In this document: positions 52,345 through 60,932 of the stretch, piece after piece | How the letters are laid out: every line of letters begins with the position of its first letter | Position numbering within the stretch: position 1 is the first letter of the stretch | Assembly: GCF_018397995.1 (NCBI RefSeq) | Contig: NZ_BBQH01000029.1 | Coordinates: forward strand, 1 to 64,000 | DNA: 64,000 nt | Source: Rhizomonospora bruguierae | GTDB lineage: Bacteria > Actinomycetota > Actinomycetes > Mycobacteriales > Micromonosporaceae | Direction: 5' to 3' | Notes under the pieces: generated by a model | What the model was told of the DNA's origin: nothing | Database searches by the model: none | The model's input: only the letters and a program-made list of their open reading frames with translations | Position numbers and translations under genes: made by a program

Positions 52345-54563
52345 GCGAGAACCTTGACCCCGTCACCTTCGAGGTGATCTGGCACCGGCTGCTGGACACC
52401 ACGGAGGAAATGGGCATCAAGTACATGCGCACCTCCGGATCGCCCATCCTCGTCGGCGCGTACGACGCCAGTACCGGAATCTGCCTGCCCGACGGCCAGC
52501 TCGTCGCCATGGGGCCCTACATCACCACGCAGGCGCACGTCCTCCGGCTGATCATCGACTCGGTGATCAAGAAGCGCCAGGCGGCTCCCGGTCTCGGCCC
52601 CGGCGACATGTACATCTGCAACGACCCCTACCTGGGTGCCACCCACCAGCCGGACGTCGCCACCGTGGCGCCGTTCTTCGTCGGCGACCAGCTCAGCGCC
52701 TGGGTCGGCTCCTCCGGACACTGGCTCGACATCGGCGGATCCGAGCCCGGTGGCTTCAACATGAACGCGACGAGCGTCTTCGACGAGGGGCTGCGCCTGC
52801 CGCCGACCCGGATCGTCGAGAACGGCTCCGTCCGCGAGGACCTCGTTGAACTGATCATGAGCCAGGTGCGTGAGCCGCTGGTGGAGTTGGACCTGCGCGG
52901 CCAGATCGTCTCCAACGAGGCCGGAATCCAGCGCCTCACCGAGATTTTCGACGACTACGGCAGCGACGCGGTCACCGCGGTGATGAAGGAGGGAATCTCG
53001 CATGTGGAGCGCCGGCTGCGCGCCCGGCTGCGCTCCCTGCCCGACGGCGTCTGGCGCGAGGTGCAGTTCCTCGACCACGACGGCCACAAGCCGAACCTGC
53101 GCCGCATCGTCTGCACGATCACCAAGCGCGGCGACCGGCTGAGTATCGACTTTACCGGCACCGATCCCCAGGTCGAGGGCTTCGCGAACGCCGCGTACGG
53201 CGGCCTGCGCGCCTCCACCCTCAGCGCCGTGTGCATCCTGCTCGGCTACGACCTCACCTGGAACGACGGCATCGCCCGCTGCGTGGACATCGTGGCGCCG
53301 CCGGGCACCGCGATGACCGCGGAATACCCCACTCCGGTGTCGATGGCCACCATCTCGGCGATCATCGTCAACCTCAACCTGGTGTTCGCGGCCCTGTCGA
53401 AGATGCTGCTCTCCAGCCCCAAGCACCACGACGAGGCCATGGCCAACTGGTGCGGTACCTCGCTCGGCGTCTCGATGCTCGGGTACAACGACCGCGGCCT
53501 GATGACCGTGGCCCCCGAATCCAGTCACTTCGCCGCCGGCGGCGGGGCCCGCACCTATGCCGACGGCGTCGACACCGGCGGCATCATCATCAACACCACG
53601 GCCAACATCCCCTCGATCGAGCAGACCGAGGCCGAGTACCCGTTGCTCTATCTCTTCCGGCGGCAGCTTCGGGACTCGGGCGGCCCCGGCAAGTACCGCG
53701 GCGGCATGTCGGCCGGAGTGGCCATCGCCCCGTACGGGGCGATGGGGGACATGCACACGACCTTCGCCGGTGTCGGCGCCGACACCCCGAACGCCTTCGG
53801 CCTGGGCGGCGGCCTGCCGGGTGCGGCGGTGCGGTTCGTGCGCTACGTGGATTCTGGCCTGCCCGACCTCCTCGCGGCGGGCGCGGAACTGCCGGGCTCC
53901 GAGGAGACCCTGCCGGGTGACGCCCGGGTCACGGGCATCAACCGCGCGCTCGCGCTGTTCGAGACCGACACCATCGAGTACCACAACTGGCAGGGCGGCG
54001 GCGGGTACGGCGACCCCATCGAACGCTCCGCCGACCGGGTGGCGGCCGACGTCCTGGCCCAGGCCGTTTCGGTGCGGGTGGCGCTGGACGTCTACGGAGT
54101 GGTCGTGACCGACGGCGGCGAGGTCGACGTCGAAGCGACGGCCGCCGCGCGGGACGCGATCGTGAGCGGGCGCCTGGCCACGGCAAAGCCCGCCCGCGAT
54201 GTCCTCGGGCGGCCGGATCCGATCCTGGACGCGGCAACCGGCGAGCCCCGGGTGGCCGGTGCGACCGGCCGGTCGAGCTACGGCGACCTCGTGGACTTCG
54301 ACTTCGCCGCCAACGAGGCCCGGTGCGCGCGTTGCTCCTGGAACCTGGGCAGCGCGGACGCCGACTTCAAGTACGGATGCCTGGTGGAGGTGAGCCCGGT
54401 CGCCGTGGCCGGACCCGCCCGCGGCCAGGACTACGGACGCGACGCCGTCATGCTCCGCCGGTTCTACTGCCCCGGCTGTGCCCGCCAGATCGAGGCGGAG
54501 GTGGCCGCCCCCGAGGGTCCGCACGCTCTGTTCCACCTGCGGTCCCCGGCGGGGCAGGACTGA
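52341..54563 (+). CDS. hyuB: HyuB family subunit with a C-terminal acetone-carboxylase-gamma-like zinc domain
   Basis: 740 aa, GTG overlapping the hyuA stop. Residues 1 to about 560 are the HyuB catalytic subunit: LDPVTFEVIWHRLLDTTEEM, DMYICNDPYLGATHQPDVA, FFVGDQLSAWVGSSGHWLDI, SIDFTGTDPQVEGFANAAYG, and the C-terminal GGGGYGDPIERSADRVAADV. Beyond about residue 645 is an extra domain with two CxxC pairs, CARCSW (662/665) and CPGCAR (710/713), resembling the acetone carboxylase gamma subunit (AcxC), which is usually a separate protein. The fused domain suggests a carboxylase-like rather than simple hydrolase role. That reading is inferred. Confidence 0.9.
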   Translation: MSENLDPVTFEVIWHRLLDTTEEMGIKYMRTSGSPILVGAYDASTGICLPDGQLVAMGPYITTQAHVLRLIIDSVIKKRQAAPGLGPGDMYICNDPYLGATHQPDVATVAPFFVGDQLSAWVGSSGHWLDIGGSEPGGFNMNATSVFDEGLRLPPTRIVENGSVREDLVELIMSQVREPLVELDLRGQIVSNEAGIQRLTEIFDDYGSDAVTAVMKEGISHVERRLRARLRSLPDGVWREVQFLDHDGHKPNLRRIVCTITKRGDRLSIDFTGTDPQVEGFANAAYGGLRASTLSAVCILLGYDLTWNDGIARCVDIVAPPGTAMTAEYPTPVSMATISAIIVNLNLVFAALSKMLLSSPKHHDEAMANWCGTSLGVSMLGYNDRGLMTVAPESSHFAAGGGARTYADGVDTGGIIINTTANIPSIEQTEAEYPLLYLFRRQLRDSGGPGKYRGGMSAGVAIAPYGAMGDMHTTFAGVGADTPNAFGLGGGLPGAAVRFVRYVDSGLPDLLAAGAELPGSEETLPGDARVTGINRALALFETDTIEYHNWQGGGGYGDPIERSADRVAADVLAQAVSVRVALDVYGVVVTDGGEVDVEATAAARDAIVSGRLATAKPARDVLGRPDPILDAATGEPRVAGATGRSSYGDLVDFDFAANEARCARCSWNLGSADADFKYGCLVEVSPVAVAGPARGQDYGRDAVMLRRFYCPGCARQIEAEVAAPEGPHALFHLRSPAGQD

Positions 54564-54582
54564 CCGGGCGGCGGTGGGTGAC

Positions 54583-55215
54583 ATGGCACGCAACGTCGTA
54601 CATCCGGACTACGCGCCCTGGTCGGACATCCCGTCGTCCGTCGCGTCGGATTGCCTGGATCGCTTCGCGGCGATGTCCTCGGCGATCCGCCCGTTGACCG
54701 GGATGGGGGTCGTCGGCCCGGCGCACACGCTGCGAACGGTGGTCGGCGACAACGCCTCCATCCACCGGGAGCTCACCTCGGTCGCCGCGGGCAGCGTGCT
54801 CGTCATCGATGCCGGCGGGTACGACGACCGTGCCGTCTGGGGTGACGTGCTGGCCCTCGCCGCCACCATGCGTGGCATCCTGGGCGTGGTGATCGACGGG
54901 GCCGTTCGCGACGTCGACGACATGACCGCCGCGGGGTTCCCGGTCTTCGCCCGGGGAACCTCCCCGGCCGGGCCGCACAAGAGCGGCGGCGGCGTTTCCG
55001 CCACCCGCATCAGTTGCGGCGGGGTGCCGGTGAATCCGGGCGACCTGATTGTCGGCGACTCCGACGGGGTCACCGTGGTGCCCGGCGACCTCGTGGATGC
55101 CACCTATCAGCGTGCCCGGGCCCGACTCGAGCTCGAGCACACTTGGAAAGAAAAGATCAGGGCCGGAATCCCCAGCAGTGTCGTTATGGGATTAGCCGAT
55201 CCGGACGAGAGTTGA
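54583..55215 (+). CDS. RraA-family protein, probable HMG/CHA-type aldolase
   Basis: 210 aa, ATG 54583; GTG 54574 is an alternative. The pattern SSVASDCLDRFAAMSSAIRP, TLRTVVGDNASIHRELTSVA, then VWGDVLALAATMRGILGVV and VIDGAVRDVDDM, holds the G...RD-x2-D metal and substrate motif of class II pyruvate aldolases of this fold (4-hydroxy-4-methyl-2-oxoglutarate aldolase). RNase E inhibitor RraA itself has the same fold, but in an operon of catabolic genes the aldolase or decarboxylase role is more likely. It could cleave or decarboxylate an oxo acid made by the preceding steps. Confidence 0.88.
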   Translation: MARNVVHPDYAPWSDIPSSVASDCLDRFAAMSSAIRPLTGMGVVGPAHTLRTVVGDNASIHRELTSVAAGSVLVIDAGGYDDRAVWGDVLALAATMRGILGVVIDGAVRDVDDMTAAGFPVFARGTSPAGPHKSGGGVSATRISCGGVPVNPGDLIVGDSDGVTVVPGDLVDATYQRARARLELEHTWKEKIRAGIPSSVVMGLADPDES

Positions 55216-55225
55216 GGAACCAATC

Positions 55226-56101
55226 GTGCAGATTTCACGGCTGAGGCAGTGCGGTGTCACCCAGTTCGCCGCCCGGTTGAGCGAACAGGACGCGTGGGTG
55301 CCGGTGCCGAACCTGGGCGTCGAAGCACGCACCACGGCTGACGTCATCGAACAGTCGGCCACAATTCGGGCGCGTCTGGCGCAGGGCAATGCCTCGACGC
55401 TTGCCGATGGCCAGCCGGCGCTGGAGTGCCCCGTCGTCGCCCCGTCGAAGATTCTTGCCATCGGCCTGAACTACCTGGACCACATCAAGGAAACCGGGGC
55501 CACCCAGCCGGAACGGCCGATCCTGTTCGCGAAGTACGCCAACGCGCTCGCCGGGCCGACGGACCCGACGATCCTCGACCCGCGCCTGACCAGCGAGCTC
55601 GACTACGAGGCCGAACTCGCCGTGATCATCGGCCGGGCGGCTCGCCGCCTCACCGATGAGAACGCGCTGGACAGCGTCTTTGGCTACGCGGTGGCCAACG
55701 ATGTCTCGGCCCGCGACTGGCAGCGCACCGACGCGCAATTCTCCCGCTCGAAGAGCTACGACACCTTCTGCCCCATCGGTCCCTGGCTCACCTCCGCCGA
55801 CGAGATCGCCGATCCGCAGGATCTGCGGATCACCTCGCGGGTCAACGGCGAGGTCCGACAGGACTCCACGACGGCGCAGATGCTCTTTTCCGTTCGGGAG
55901 CTTCTCGTGTACCTGAGTTCGACCATGACCCTGTATCCGGGTGACGTCATTCTCACCGGCACCCCGCCCGGAGTGGGCCTGGGCTTCCGCCCGCCGGTCT
56001 TCCTCCAGCCCGGCGACACCGTGGAGTGCGAAATCGCCGGGCTGGGCCGGATCGGTAACACCGTCGAGCTCGACCCCGCCTACCGGAACGATGGCCGCTA
56101 G
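55226..56101 (+). CDS. Fumarylacetoacetate hydrolase family protein
   Basis: 291 aa, GTG 55226, 10 bp after the RraA stop. The FAH barrel has KILAIGLNYLDHIKETGATQ, LDYEAELAVIIGRAARRL (metal-binding ExE), AVANDVSARDWQRTDAQFSR (metal Asp), and LYPGDVILTGTPPGVGLGF. The family includes acylpyruvases, oxaloacetate decarboxylases and hydratases of aromatic-ring degradation. The RxxD/KxxD-type residues fit a C-C hydrolase or decarboxylase. Together with the RraA-type gene it suggests that a keto-diacid is the common intermediate of the pathway. Confidence 0.92.
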   Translation: MQISRLRQCGVTQFAARLSEQDAWVPVPNLGVEARTTADVIEQSATIRARLAQGNASTLADGQPALECPVVAPSKILAIGLNYLDHIKETGATQPERPILFAKYANALAGPTDPTILDPRLTSELDYEAELAVIIGRAARRLTDENALDSVFGYAVANDVSARDWQRTDAQFSRSKSYDTFCPIGPWLTSADEIADPQDLRITSRVNGEVRQDSTTAQMLFSVRELLVYLSSTMTLYPGDVILTGTPPGVGLGFRPPVFLQPGDTVECEIAGLGRIGNTVELDPAYRNDGR

Positions 56102-56134
56102 GAAGTGACCAGGAACGGTCGGGAGGAGCAAGAA

Positions 56135-56920
56135 ATGAGGGCAGGGACAAGGGCGGCGCAGGTCGAGCTGCGCGACGTCGGGATGCGGTTCGGCGAGCGC
56201 GAGGTCACCCGCGGCATCGACCTGGTTGTCCCGGCCGGGCAGGTGCTCTCCATCGTCGGACCATCGGGCTGCGGCAAGACCACGCTCCTGCGGGCCATCG
56301 CCGGGCTGCTGACGCCGGCGCGGGGTGCCGTCGTTGTCGACGGCGAGACGGTTCAGGCGACTCCCGACGGCGTGGCCATGGTTTTCCAGCAGTTCGGGCT
56401 GTTCCCGTGGAAGACCGTGGAGGCCAACGTCGCGTACGGCGTGCGGGTGCGCGGCGCGTCGAAGCGCAGCGCGTTGCAGCAGACCAGGCACTTGATCGAC
56501 ATGGTCGGGCTGGGCGGGTTCGAGAAGGCGTACCCGCATCAGCTCTCGGGTGGAATGCAGCAGCGGGCGGGGCTCGCCAGGGCGCTGGCCGTGCAACCGC
56601 GTGTGCTGTTGATGGACGAGCCGTTCGGCGCTCTCGACGCGCAGACCCGGGAGGTGCTCCAGTACGAGATGCTCCGGCTCCGGCAGGAGTACTCGGCAAC
56701 GATGATCTTCGTTACCCACTCGATCGACGAGGCGGTGCTCTTCGGCGACCGGGTTGCCGTGCTCGGCGGCCGCCCGAGCAGCGTCCTGGAGTTGATCGAC
56801 ATCGGCCTGCCGAAGCCGCGCGATCGGGCCGTCTCCCGGTCGCCGGAATTCCTCGACCTGCGTGAGCACATCTGGGGCCTCGTCATGGGCGATGGGGCCA
56901 AGGAACCGGAAGGAGCCTGA
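56135..56920 (+). CDS. ABC transporter ATP-binding protein, TauB/SsuB-like
   Basis: 261 aa from ATG 56135 with GGGAGGAG upstream; GTG 56105 is less likely. Walker A is GPSGCGKTT, the Q-loop is AMVFQQFGLFPWKTVEANVA, the signature is LSGGMQQRAGLARALA, Walker B is VLLMDEPFGALDAQTR, and the H-loop is IFVTHSIDEAVLFG. The family imports sulfonates, nitrate, thiamine precursors or aromatic acids. The two permeases and the binding protein follow in the same direction. Confidence 0.94.
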   Translation: MRAGTRAAQVELRDVGMRFGEREVTRGIDLVVPAGQVLSIVGPSGCGKTTLLRAIAGLLTPARGAVVVDGETVQATPDGVAMVFQQFGLFPWKTVEANVAYGVRVRGASKRSALQQTRHLIDMVGLGGFEKAYPHQLSGGMQQRAGLARALAVQPRVLLMDEPFGALDAQTREVLQYEMLRLRQEYSATMIFVTHSIDEAVLFGDRVAVLGGRPSSVLELIDIGLPKPRDRAVSRSPEFLDLREHIWGLVMGDGAKEPEGA

Positions 56921-57012
56921 CCAACCACATTCCCCGGACGGGGGTGCCGGATCAACGTTCCGGAACCCGTTTCCGGATCCCGTGCGCCAGATAGAAGAAG
57001 GAGCTGTGAAAG

Positions 57013-58035
57013 ATGAAAGCTACACGTTTACGGGCGGCCGCCGGAGCAATCGCGGTTGCGCTGCTACTGACCGCCTGCGGCGGCGGTGACGGCGCGAAAT
57101 CGGGGTCCGGCAAGAGTCTGACCCTGGGGATCGCCGGCATACCGCCGATCTACCTGATGTCCGTCGCTTACGTCGCGGAAGAGCAGGGCTACTTCTCCGA
57201 CCTGGGCGTCGACGTGAAGTTGCGGCAGTTCGCGACGTCGAACGACGTCGGCCGTGCGGTCACCTCGGGCGAAATTCCCGCCGGCTTCGTCGGGACGCCG
57301 CTGGCGCTCTCGATGCGGTCCTCGGGCAGCCCGATCGCCGGCGTTCTCGGCTTCGAGGCGTCCAGTTACCTCGTCGGCTCCGCCGACGCGGCGGTCGCCA
57401 CCTGCGAAGACCTCAAGGGTAAGACCATCGCCATCGACGCGGCCGGAGCGCCGAAGGCGATCGCGCTGTCGGCGATGCTGACGTCCTGCGGCCTGAAGGA
57501 CAGCGACGTCAGTGCCGTCGGCGTCGGTGGAACGCAGTCACCCGATGTCATGATCGCCAAGCAGGTCGACACGGCGGTCCTGCACCCGGACGAACTGGCC
57601 ATGGTACAGGAGAAGCGGGAAACGAAGATCGTCACCCGCATCACCGACGCCGACCCGCTCATGCACTTCTTCATGATGATCGCCAACGAGAAGGTTATCG
57701 CCGACGCGGACGGCAAGAACGGTCTGGCCGCAGCGGTCGCCGCCCTTCGCAAGGCCATCGTCTTCATCAGCGACCCGGCCAACAGCGACAAGGTCGCGGA
57801 CGTCGCCGCGAAGATGAGCGGTCGTACCCCGACGGTCGCCAAATCCGCGCTGGCCGACTACCTGAAGATCGGCTACTGGCCGACCGACGGCGCCGGGCTC
57901 AGCAGGGACCGCATCGAGCACGTGCTCCAGCAGCAGGTGGAAGCCGGCAACATCAAGGCCGACAAGCAGCCGAAGTACGACGAGGTCGTGGATCCGAGCA
58001 TCTTCGAGGCGGCGACCGCGCTGCTGGACAAGTAA
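57013..58035 (+). CDS. ABC transporter substrate-binding lipoprotein (NMT1/TauA-like)
   Basis: 340 aa, ATG with AGAAGGAG. The signal peptide and lipobox LLTACGGG (lipidated Cys22) lead to a type II periplasmic-binding fold: GIPPIYLMSVAYVAEEQGYF (the N-terminal signature), TSGEIPAGFVGTPLALSMRS, DLKGKTIAIDAAGAPKAIAL and GRTPTVAKSALADYLKIGYW. Such proteins bind small acids, sulfonates or pyrimidine-like compounds. The ligand is probably the substrate of the hyu enzymes. The gap of 92 bp before it may hold a processing site; I see no terminator. Confidence 0.92.
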   Translation: MKATRLRAAAGAIAVALLLTACGGGDGAKSGSGKSLTLGIAGIPPIYLMSVAYVAEEQGYFSDLGVDVKLRQFATSNDVGRAVTSGEIPAGFVGTPLALSMRSSGSPIAGVLGFEASSYLVGSADAAVATCEDLKGKTIAIDAAGAPKAIALSAMLTSCGLKDSDVSAVGVGGTQSPDVMIAKQVDTAVLHPDELAMVQEKRETKIVTRITDADPLMHFFMMIANEKVIADADGKNGLAAAVAALRKAIVFISDPANSDKVADVAAKMSGRTPTVAKSALADYLKIGYWPTDGAGLSRDRIEHVLQQQVEAGNIKADKQPKYDEVVDPSIFEAATALLDK

Positions 58036-58067
58036 CGGTAGCTGGGGGCATTCAGGCTGTTAGAGGT

Positions 58068-58838
58068 GTGCTCATGATGACATTCGGTGCGGTACGCAAG
58101 ATCGTCCTGCCGTTGCTCGCGTTCGGACTCGGACTGGTCGCCTGGCAGCTCGCCGGCCAGCAGAATCCGGTGTTGTTCGCCACGCCGGGCCAGTCGGCCG
58201 GCGCATTGGTCGAGTTCGCTGCCGACGGCAGCCTGGGCGAGGCCCTGTGGCAATCCGCACAGCTCTATGTAATCGGTCTGAGTGCCGCCATCTTTGTCGG
58301 CGTCGTCTACGGGTTCCTGCTCAGCCGGGTGCGGCTCATGCGGGAAGGTACGGAGTGGCTGATCTACTTCGTTCAAGCCATTCCCGTGGTGGCCCTGACG
58401 CCGTTCATCCTCTCCGGGTTGGGCTTCGGGCTTGCCGCCAAGTCCCTTGTGGTCTTCATCGTGACGGTGTTCCCGATTCTCATCAACACATCCGAGGGCG
58501 CCCGGCAGGTGCCGTCCGTACTGGCGGAGGTGGCGAAGATCTACGGTTCGAACGAGCGTAGATTCTGGATCGACGTTCTCATTCCGCATTCCATGCCGTA
58601 CGTGATGACCGGGGTCAGGCAGGGGATCGCCATCGCCTTCGTCGGCACCGTCGCCGCGGAGTTCTTCCTCAACCCCACGGGGCTCGGCGGGATGCTGCTG
58701 CTCGCCGGAAACCGGTTCGATTCCGCCGCGGCACTGGGGCTGACACTTCTGATCGCCGTGCTCGCGGCGGTACTGGTGGCACTGGGCGGCGTGGTGGAGA
58801 AGAAGTTTTCGCCGTGGCGACAGGAGACCGCGAAATGA
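58068..58838 (+). CDS. ABC transporter permease (TauC/SsuC-like)
   Basis: 256 aa from GTG 58068; ATG codons at 58074 and 58077 are alternatives. Six membrane helices (VLPLLAFGLGLVAWQLAG, QLYVIGLSAAIFVGVVYGFL, IPVVALTPFILSGLGFGLAA). The coupling loop is VAKIYGSNERRFWIDVLIPH, giving the EAA-like contact to the ATPase. It pairs with the next permease, so the channel is probably a heterodimer; most TauABC systems have one permease gene. Confidence 0.93.
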   Translation: MLMMTFGAVRKIVLPLLAFGLGLVAWQLAGQQNPVLFATPGQSAGALVEFAADGSLGEALWQSAQLYVIGLSAAIFVGVVYGFLLSRVRLMREGTEWLIYFVQAIPVVALTPFILSGLGFGLAAKSLVVFIVTVFPILINTSEGARQVPSVLAEVAKIYGSNERRFWIDVLIPHSMPYVMTGVRQGIAIAFVGTVAAEFFLNPTGLGGMLLLAGNRFDSAAALGLTLLIAVLAAVLVALGGVVEKKFSPWRQETAK

Positions 58839-59653
58839 CCACGGTCATGCGACCACGGAGCATGCGGGCGGCCAAGCCGTCCGCGGCGGCGCCCGCTCGC
58901 CGGTCGTGGAACGTGCGGAGCATCCTGGCCAAGGCCGTCGTGATCGTCGTGTTCCTGTTCGCGTGGCACTTCACGGTGGCCCTGTGGCTGCCGTCGTACC
59001 TGCCGACGCCGCTCGGCGTCCTCGGGGCGGTCGTGCCCACGGTGCTGTCGGAGGAGTTCGGCTCCGCCGTCCGGGAGTCGGTGGTCGCCATCGTCGTCGG
59101 GCTGGCCGTCGGCTCCTTCCTGGGGACCGCCCTCGGGCTGGTCAGCGGCCGCCTGCTCTGGCTGCGGCAACTGCTCTCGCCGTACCTCAACGGCCTTTAC
59201 GCGCTGCCCCTGCTGGCCATCGTGCCGCCGACGACCATCTGGCTGGGGTACACCGGCGACGCCCGACTGGCTTTGATCGTCGTCGCCGCTTTCCTGCCCT
59301 GCGCGGTGAGCACGGCCGACGGAGCCAGCGCCGTTCCCTCGAGCCTGAACGACGTGGTGGAGGTCTACCGGGTCTCGTCCGTGCGGCGCATCTTTGACCT
59401 CGTTCTGCCGTCGAGCCTGCCGTTCGTCATCGCCGGCCTGCATGTCGCCGTCGGCCGGGCGATCATCGCCGCCGTCTCGGTGGAGTTCATCGCCGGCCTC
59501 AACGGCCTGGGCACCTTCGTGCTGTTGAACGCGCGGTCGTTCCACCAGAACACCGCGTTCGTGGGTGTGCTCGTGCTCGCGCTGTTCGGCGGACTGGCAC
59601 GCCTGGCGATCGTCTGGGTACTGCGCAAGGCCGCCCCCTGGCATACGCGGTGA
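58835..59653 (+). CDS. Second ABC transporter permease (TauC/SsuC-like)
   Basis: 272 aa, ATG overlapping the previous stop as ATGA. A 30-residue basic start is followed by helices (ILAKAVVIVVFLFAWHFTVA, SVVAIVVGLAVGSFLGTALG, ALPLLAIVPPTTIWLGYTG). The coupling loop is VVEVYRVSSVRRIFDLVLPS. It has diverged from the first permease, but both keep the fold. It is the last gene of the island's forward operon and is convergent with the LacI gene, 49 bp away. Confidence 0.93.
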   Translation: MTTVMRPRSMRAAKPSAAAPARRSWNVRSILAKAVVIVVFLFAWHFTVALWLPSYLPTPLGVLGAVVPTVLSEEFGSAVRESVVAIVVGLAVGSFLGTALGLVSGRLLWLRQLLSPYLNGLYALPLLAIVPPTTIWLGYTGDARLALIVVAAFLPCAVSTADGASAVPSSLNDVVEVYRVSSVRRIFDLVLPSSLPFVIAGLHVAVGRAIIAAVSVEFIAGLNGLGTFVLLNARSFHQNTAFVGVLVLALFGGLARLAIVWVLRKAAPWHTR

Positions 59654-59702
59654 CCGGCGCCAGCCCGCTCGGCGGCGCGGCCCGGTACGCGGCCGCCGCC
59701 CG

Positions 59703-60770
59703 TCAGCTCCGGCTGTCGCCAAGCAGGGACGGACCCCGGCGATACTCGCTGGAGGCCCGGACGCGCAGTTGGGGGGTGAAGACCTCCGACTCGATGGGGC
59801 GGCCCTCGATCAGGTCGATCAGCGACTCCACGGCGCGGGTGCCCATGGCCGTCAGCGGAATGGAGACGCTCGTCAGGGGTACCCACAGGGCCTCACCGAT
59901 GCGGGTGTCGTTGTACCCGACGATGGCGACATCCTCGGGTACGCGCAGGCCGAGATCGCGGGCCGCCGCCATCAGCCCGATCGCGATGTAGTCGTTGGCG
60001 GCGAAGATCGCGGTAGGAGCGCCGGCGCGGGTCAGCAACGCCCGCCCCGATTCGATGCCGCTGTCGATCCCCAGCTCGGAATCGAGGATCAGGCTCCCGT
60101 CCTCCGCGATGCCGGCACTGTTCAGCGCCCGCAGGTAACCGGCACGACGGTCCGCGGCCGTGGAGGTTCCCCGGATTCCGGCGACGTGCGCGATGCGGTG
60201 GTGCCCGCGCTCCAGCAGGTGACGGGTGGCCAGGTAGGCCCCCAGCTCATCGTCGGCCCGGTAGCACGGATGGGTACCGTTGCCCCGGTTCAGCAGCACG
60301 AACGCCATGTTGCGCTCGGTGAGGTCGTCGATGGTCGGGTCGTTCAGGTGCGCGGTCGCCACGATGAGGCCGTCGACGCGGCGTTCCCTGAGTACGCGCA
60401 GGCCGTTCCTTGTCCGGGCCGGATCGTCCCCGGTGCTCACCGTGATCGCCTGGTACCCCAGGCGGAGCGCCGTGGACTCGGCCGCTTCGAATATGACGGT
60501 CAACACGTTGTCCACGAGGCGCGGGATCACCAGGCCGAGCGTTCTCGTTCGGTTCGTCCGCAGGCTCCGGGCCCAGGGATTGGGGTCGTAGCCCAGTTTC
60601 CGGGCGATCGCCCGCACCTTCTCCACCGTTTCGGCGCTGACCGGGCGGGTGGGATTCGGGTCCAATGCCCGCGATACCGTCGACACGTGGACATTCGCCT
60701 GTTCGGCGATGCTCTGCAGGGTCACATGGCTCTGGCCGTGCTGTCCCGGGGTGTTCGCGGTCGTTGCCAT
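59703..60770 (-). CDS. LacI-family repressor of the accessory island
   Basis: 355 aa from ATG 60770; upstream in-frame ATGs at 60806 and 60908 are less likely, since the HTH normally lies near the N-terminus. The HTH SHVTLQSIAEQANVHVSTVS is followed by the hinge PNPWARSLRTNRTRTLGLVI and a periplasmic-binding-like effector domain (RRVDGLIVATAHLNDPTIDD, GHHRIAHVAGIRGTSTAADR, GLRVPEDVAIVGYNDTRIGE). It likely represses the hyu-transport operon, relieved by the substrate or an intermediate. It is transcribed toward that operon from the other end. Confidence 0.9.
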   Translation of the reverse strand: MATTANTPGQHGQSHVTLQSIAEQANVHVSTVSRALDPNPTRPVSAETVEKVRAIARKLGYDPNPWARSLRTNRTRTLGLVIPRLVDNVLTVIFEAAESTALRLGYQAITVSTGDDPARTRNGLRVLRERRVDGLIVATAHLNDPTIDDLTERNMAFVLLNRGNGTHPCYRADDELGAYLATRHLLERGHHRIAHVAGIRGTSTAADRRAGYLRALNSAGIAEDGSLILDSELGIDSGIESGRALLTRAGAPTAIFAANDYIAIGLMAAARDLGLRVPEDVAIVGYNDTRIGEALWVPLTSVSIPLTAMGTRAVESLIDLIEGRPIESEVFTPQLRVRASSEYRRGPSLLGDSRS

Positions 60771-60932
60771 GCTCTCAGTCGTGCCCTTTCCGAGCCTGAC
60801 GATCATGGACTTGTCCTGATGGATACGTTCCCACTCAGCCGTCACCGTAGGATAGCCAGGTTCATTGGCGAGATGAATCGCGGGACGCGGGGCGCCAAGC
60901 CCATGCAAGCGGGGGAACCAGCGGGAGCGCCG

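Noticed and set aside
52188-54593. Reverse ORF of 801 aa opposite hyuB
   Set aside because: Antisense shadow with no recognisable motif; hyuB on the plus strand has conserved domains throughout.
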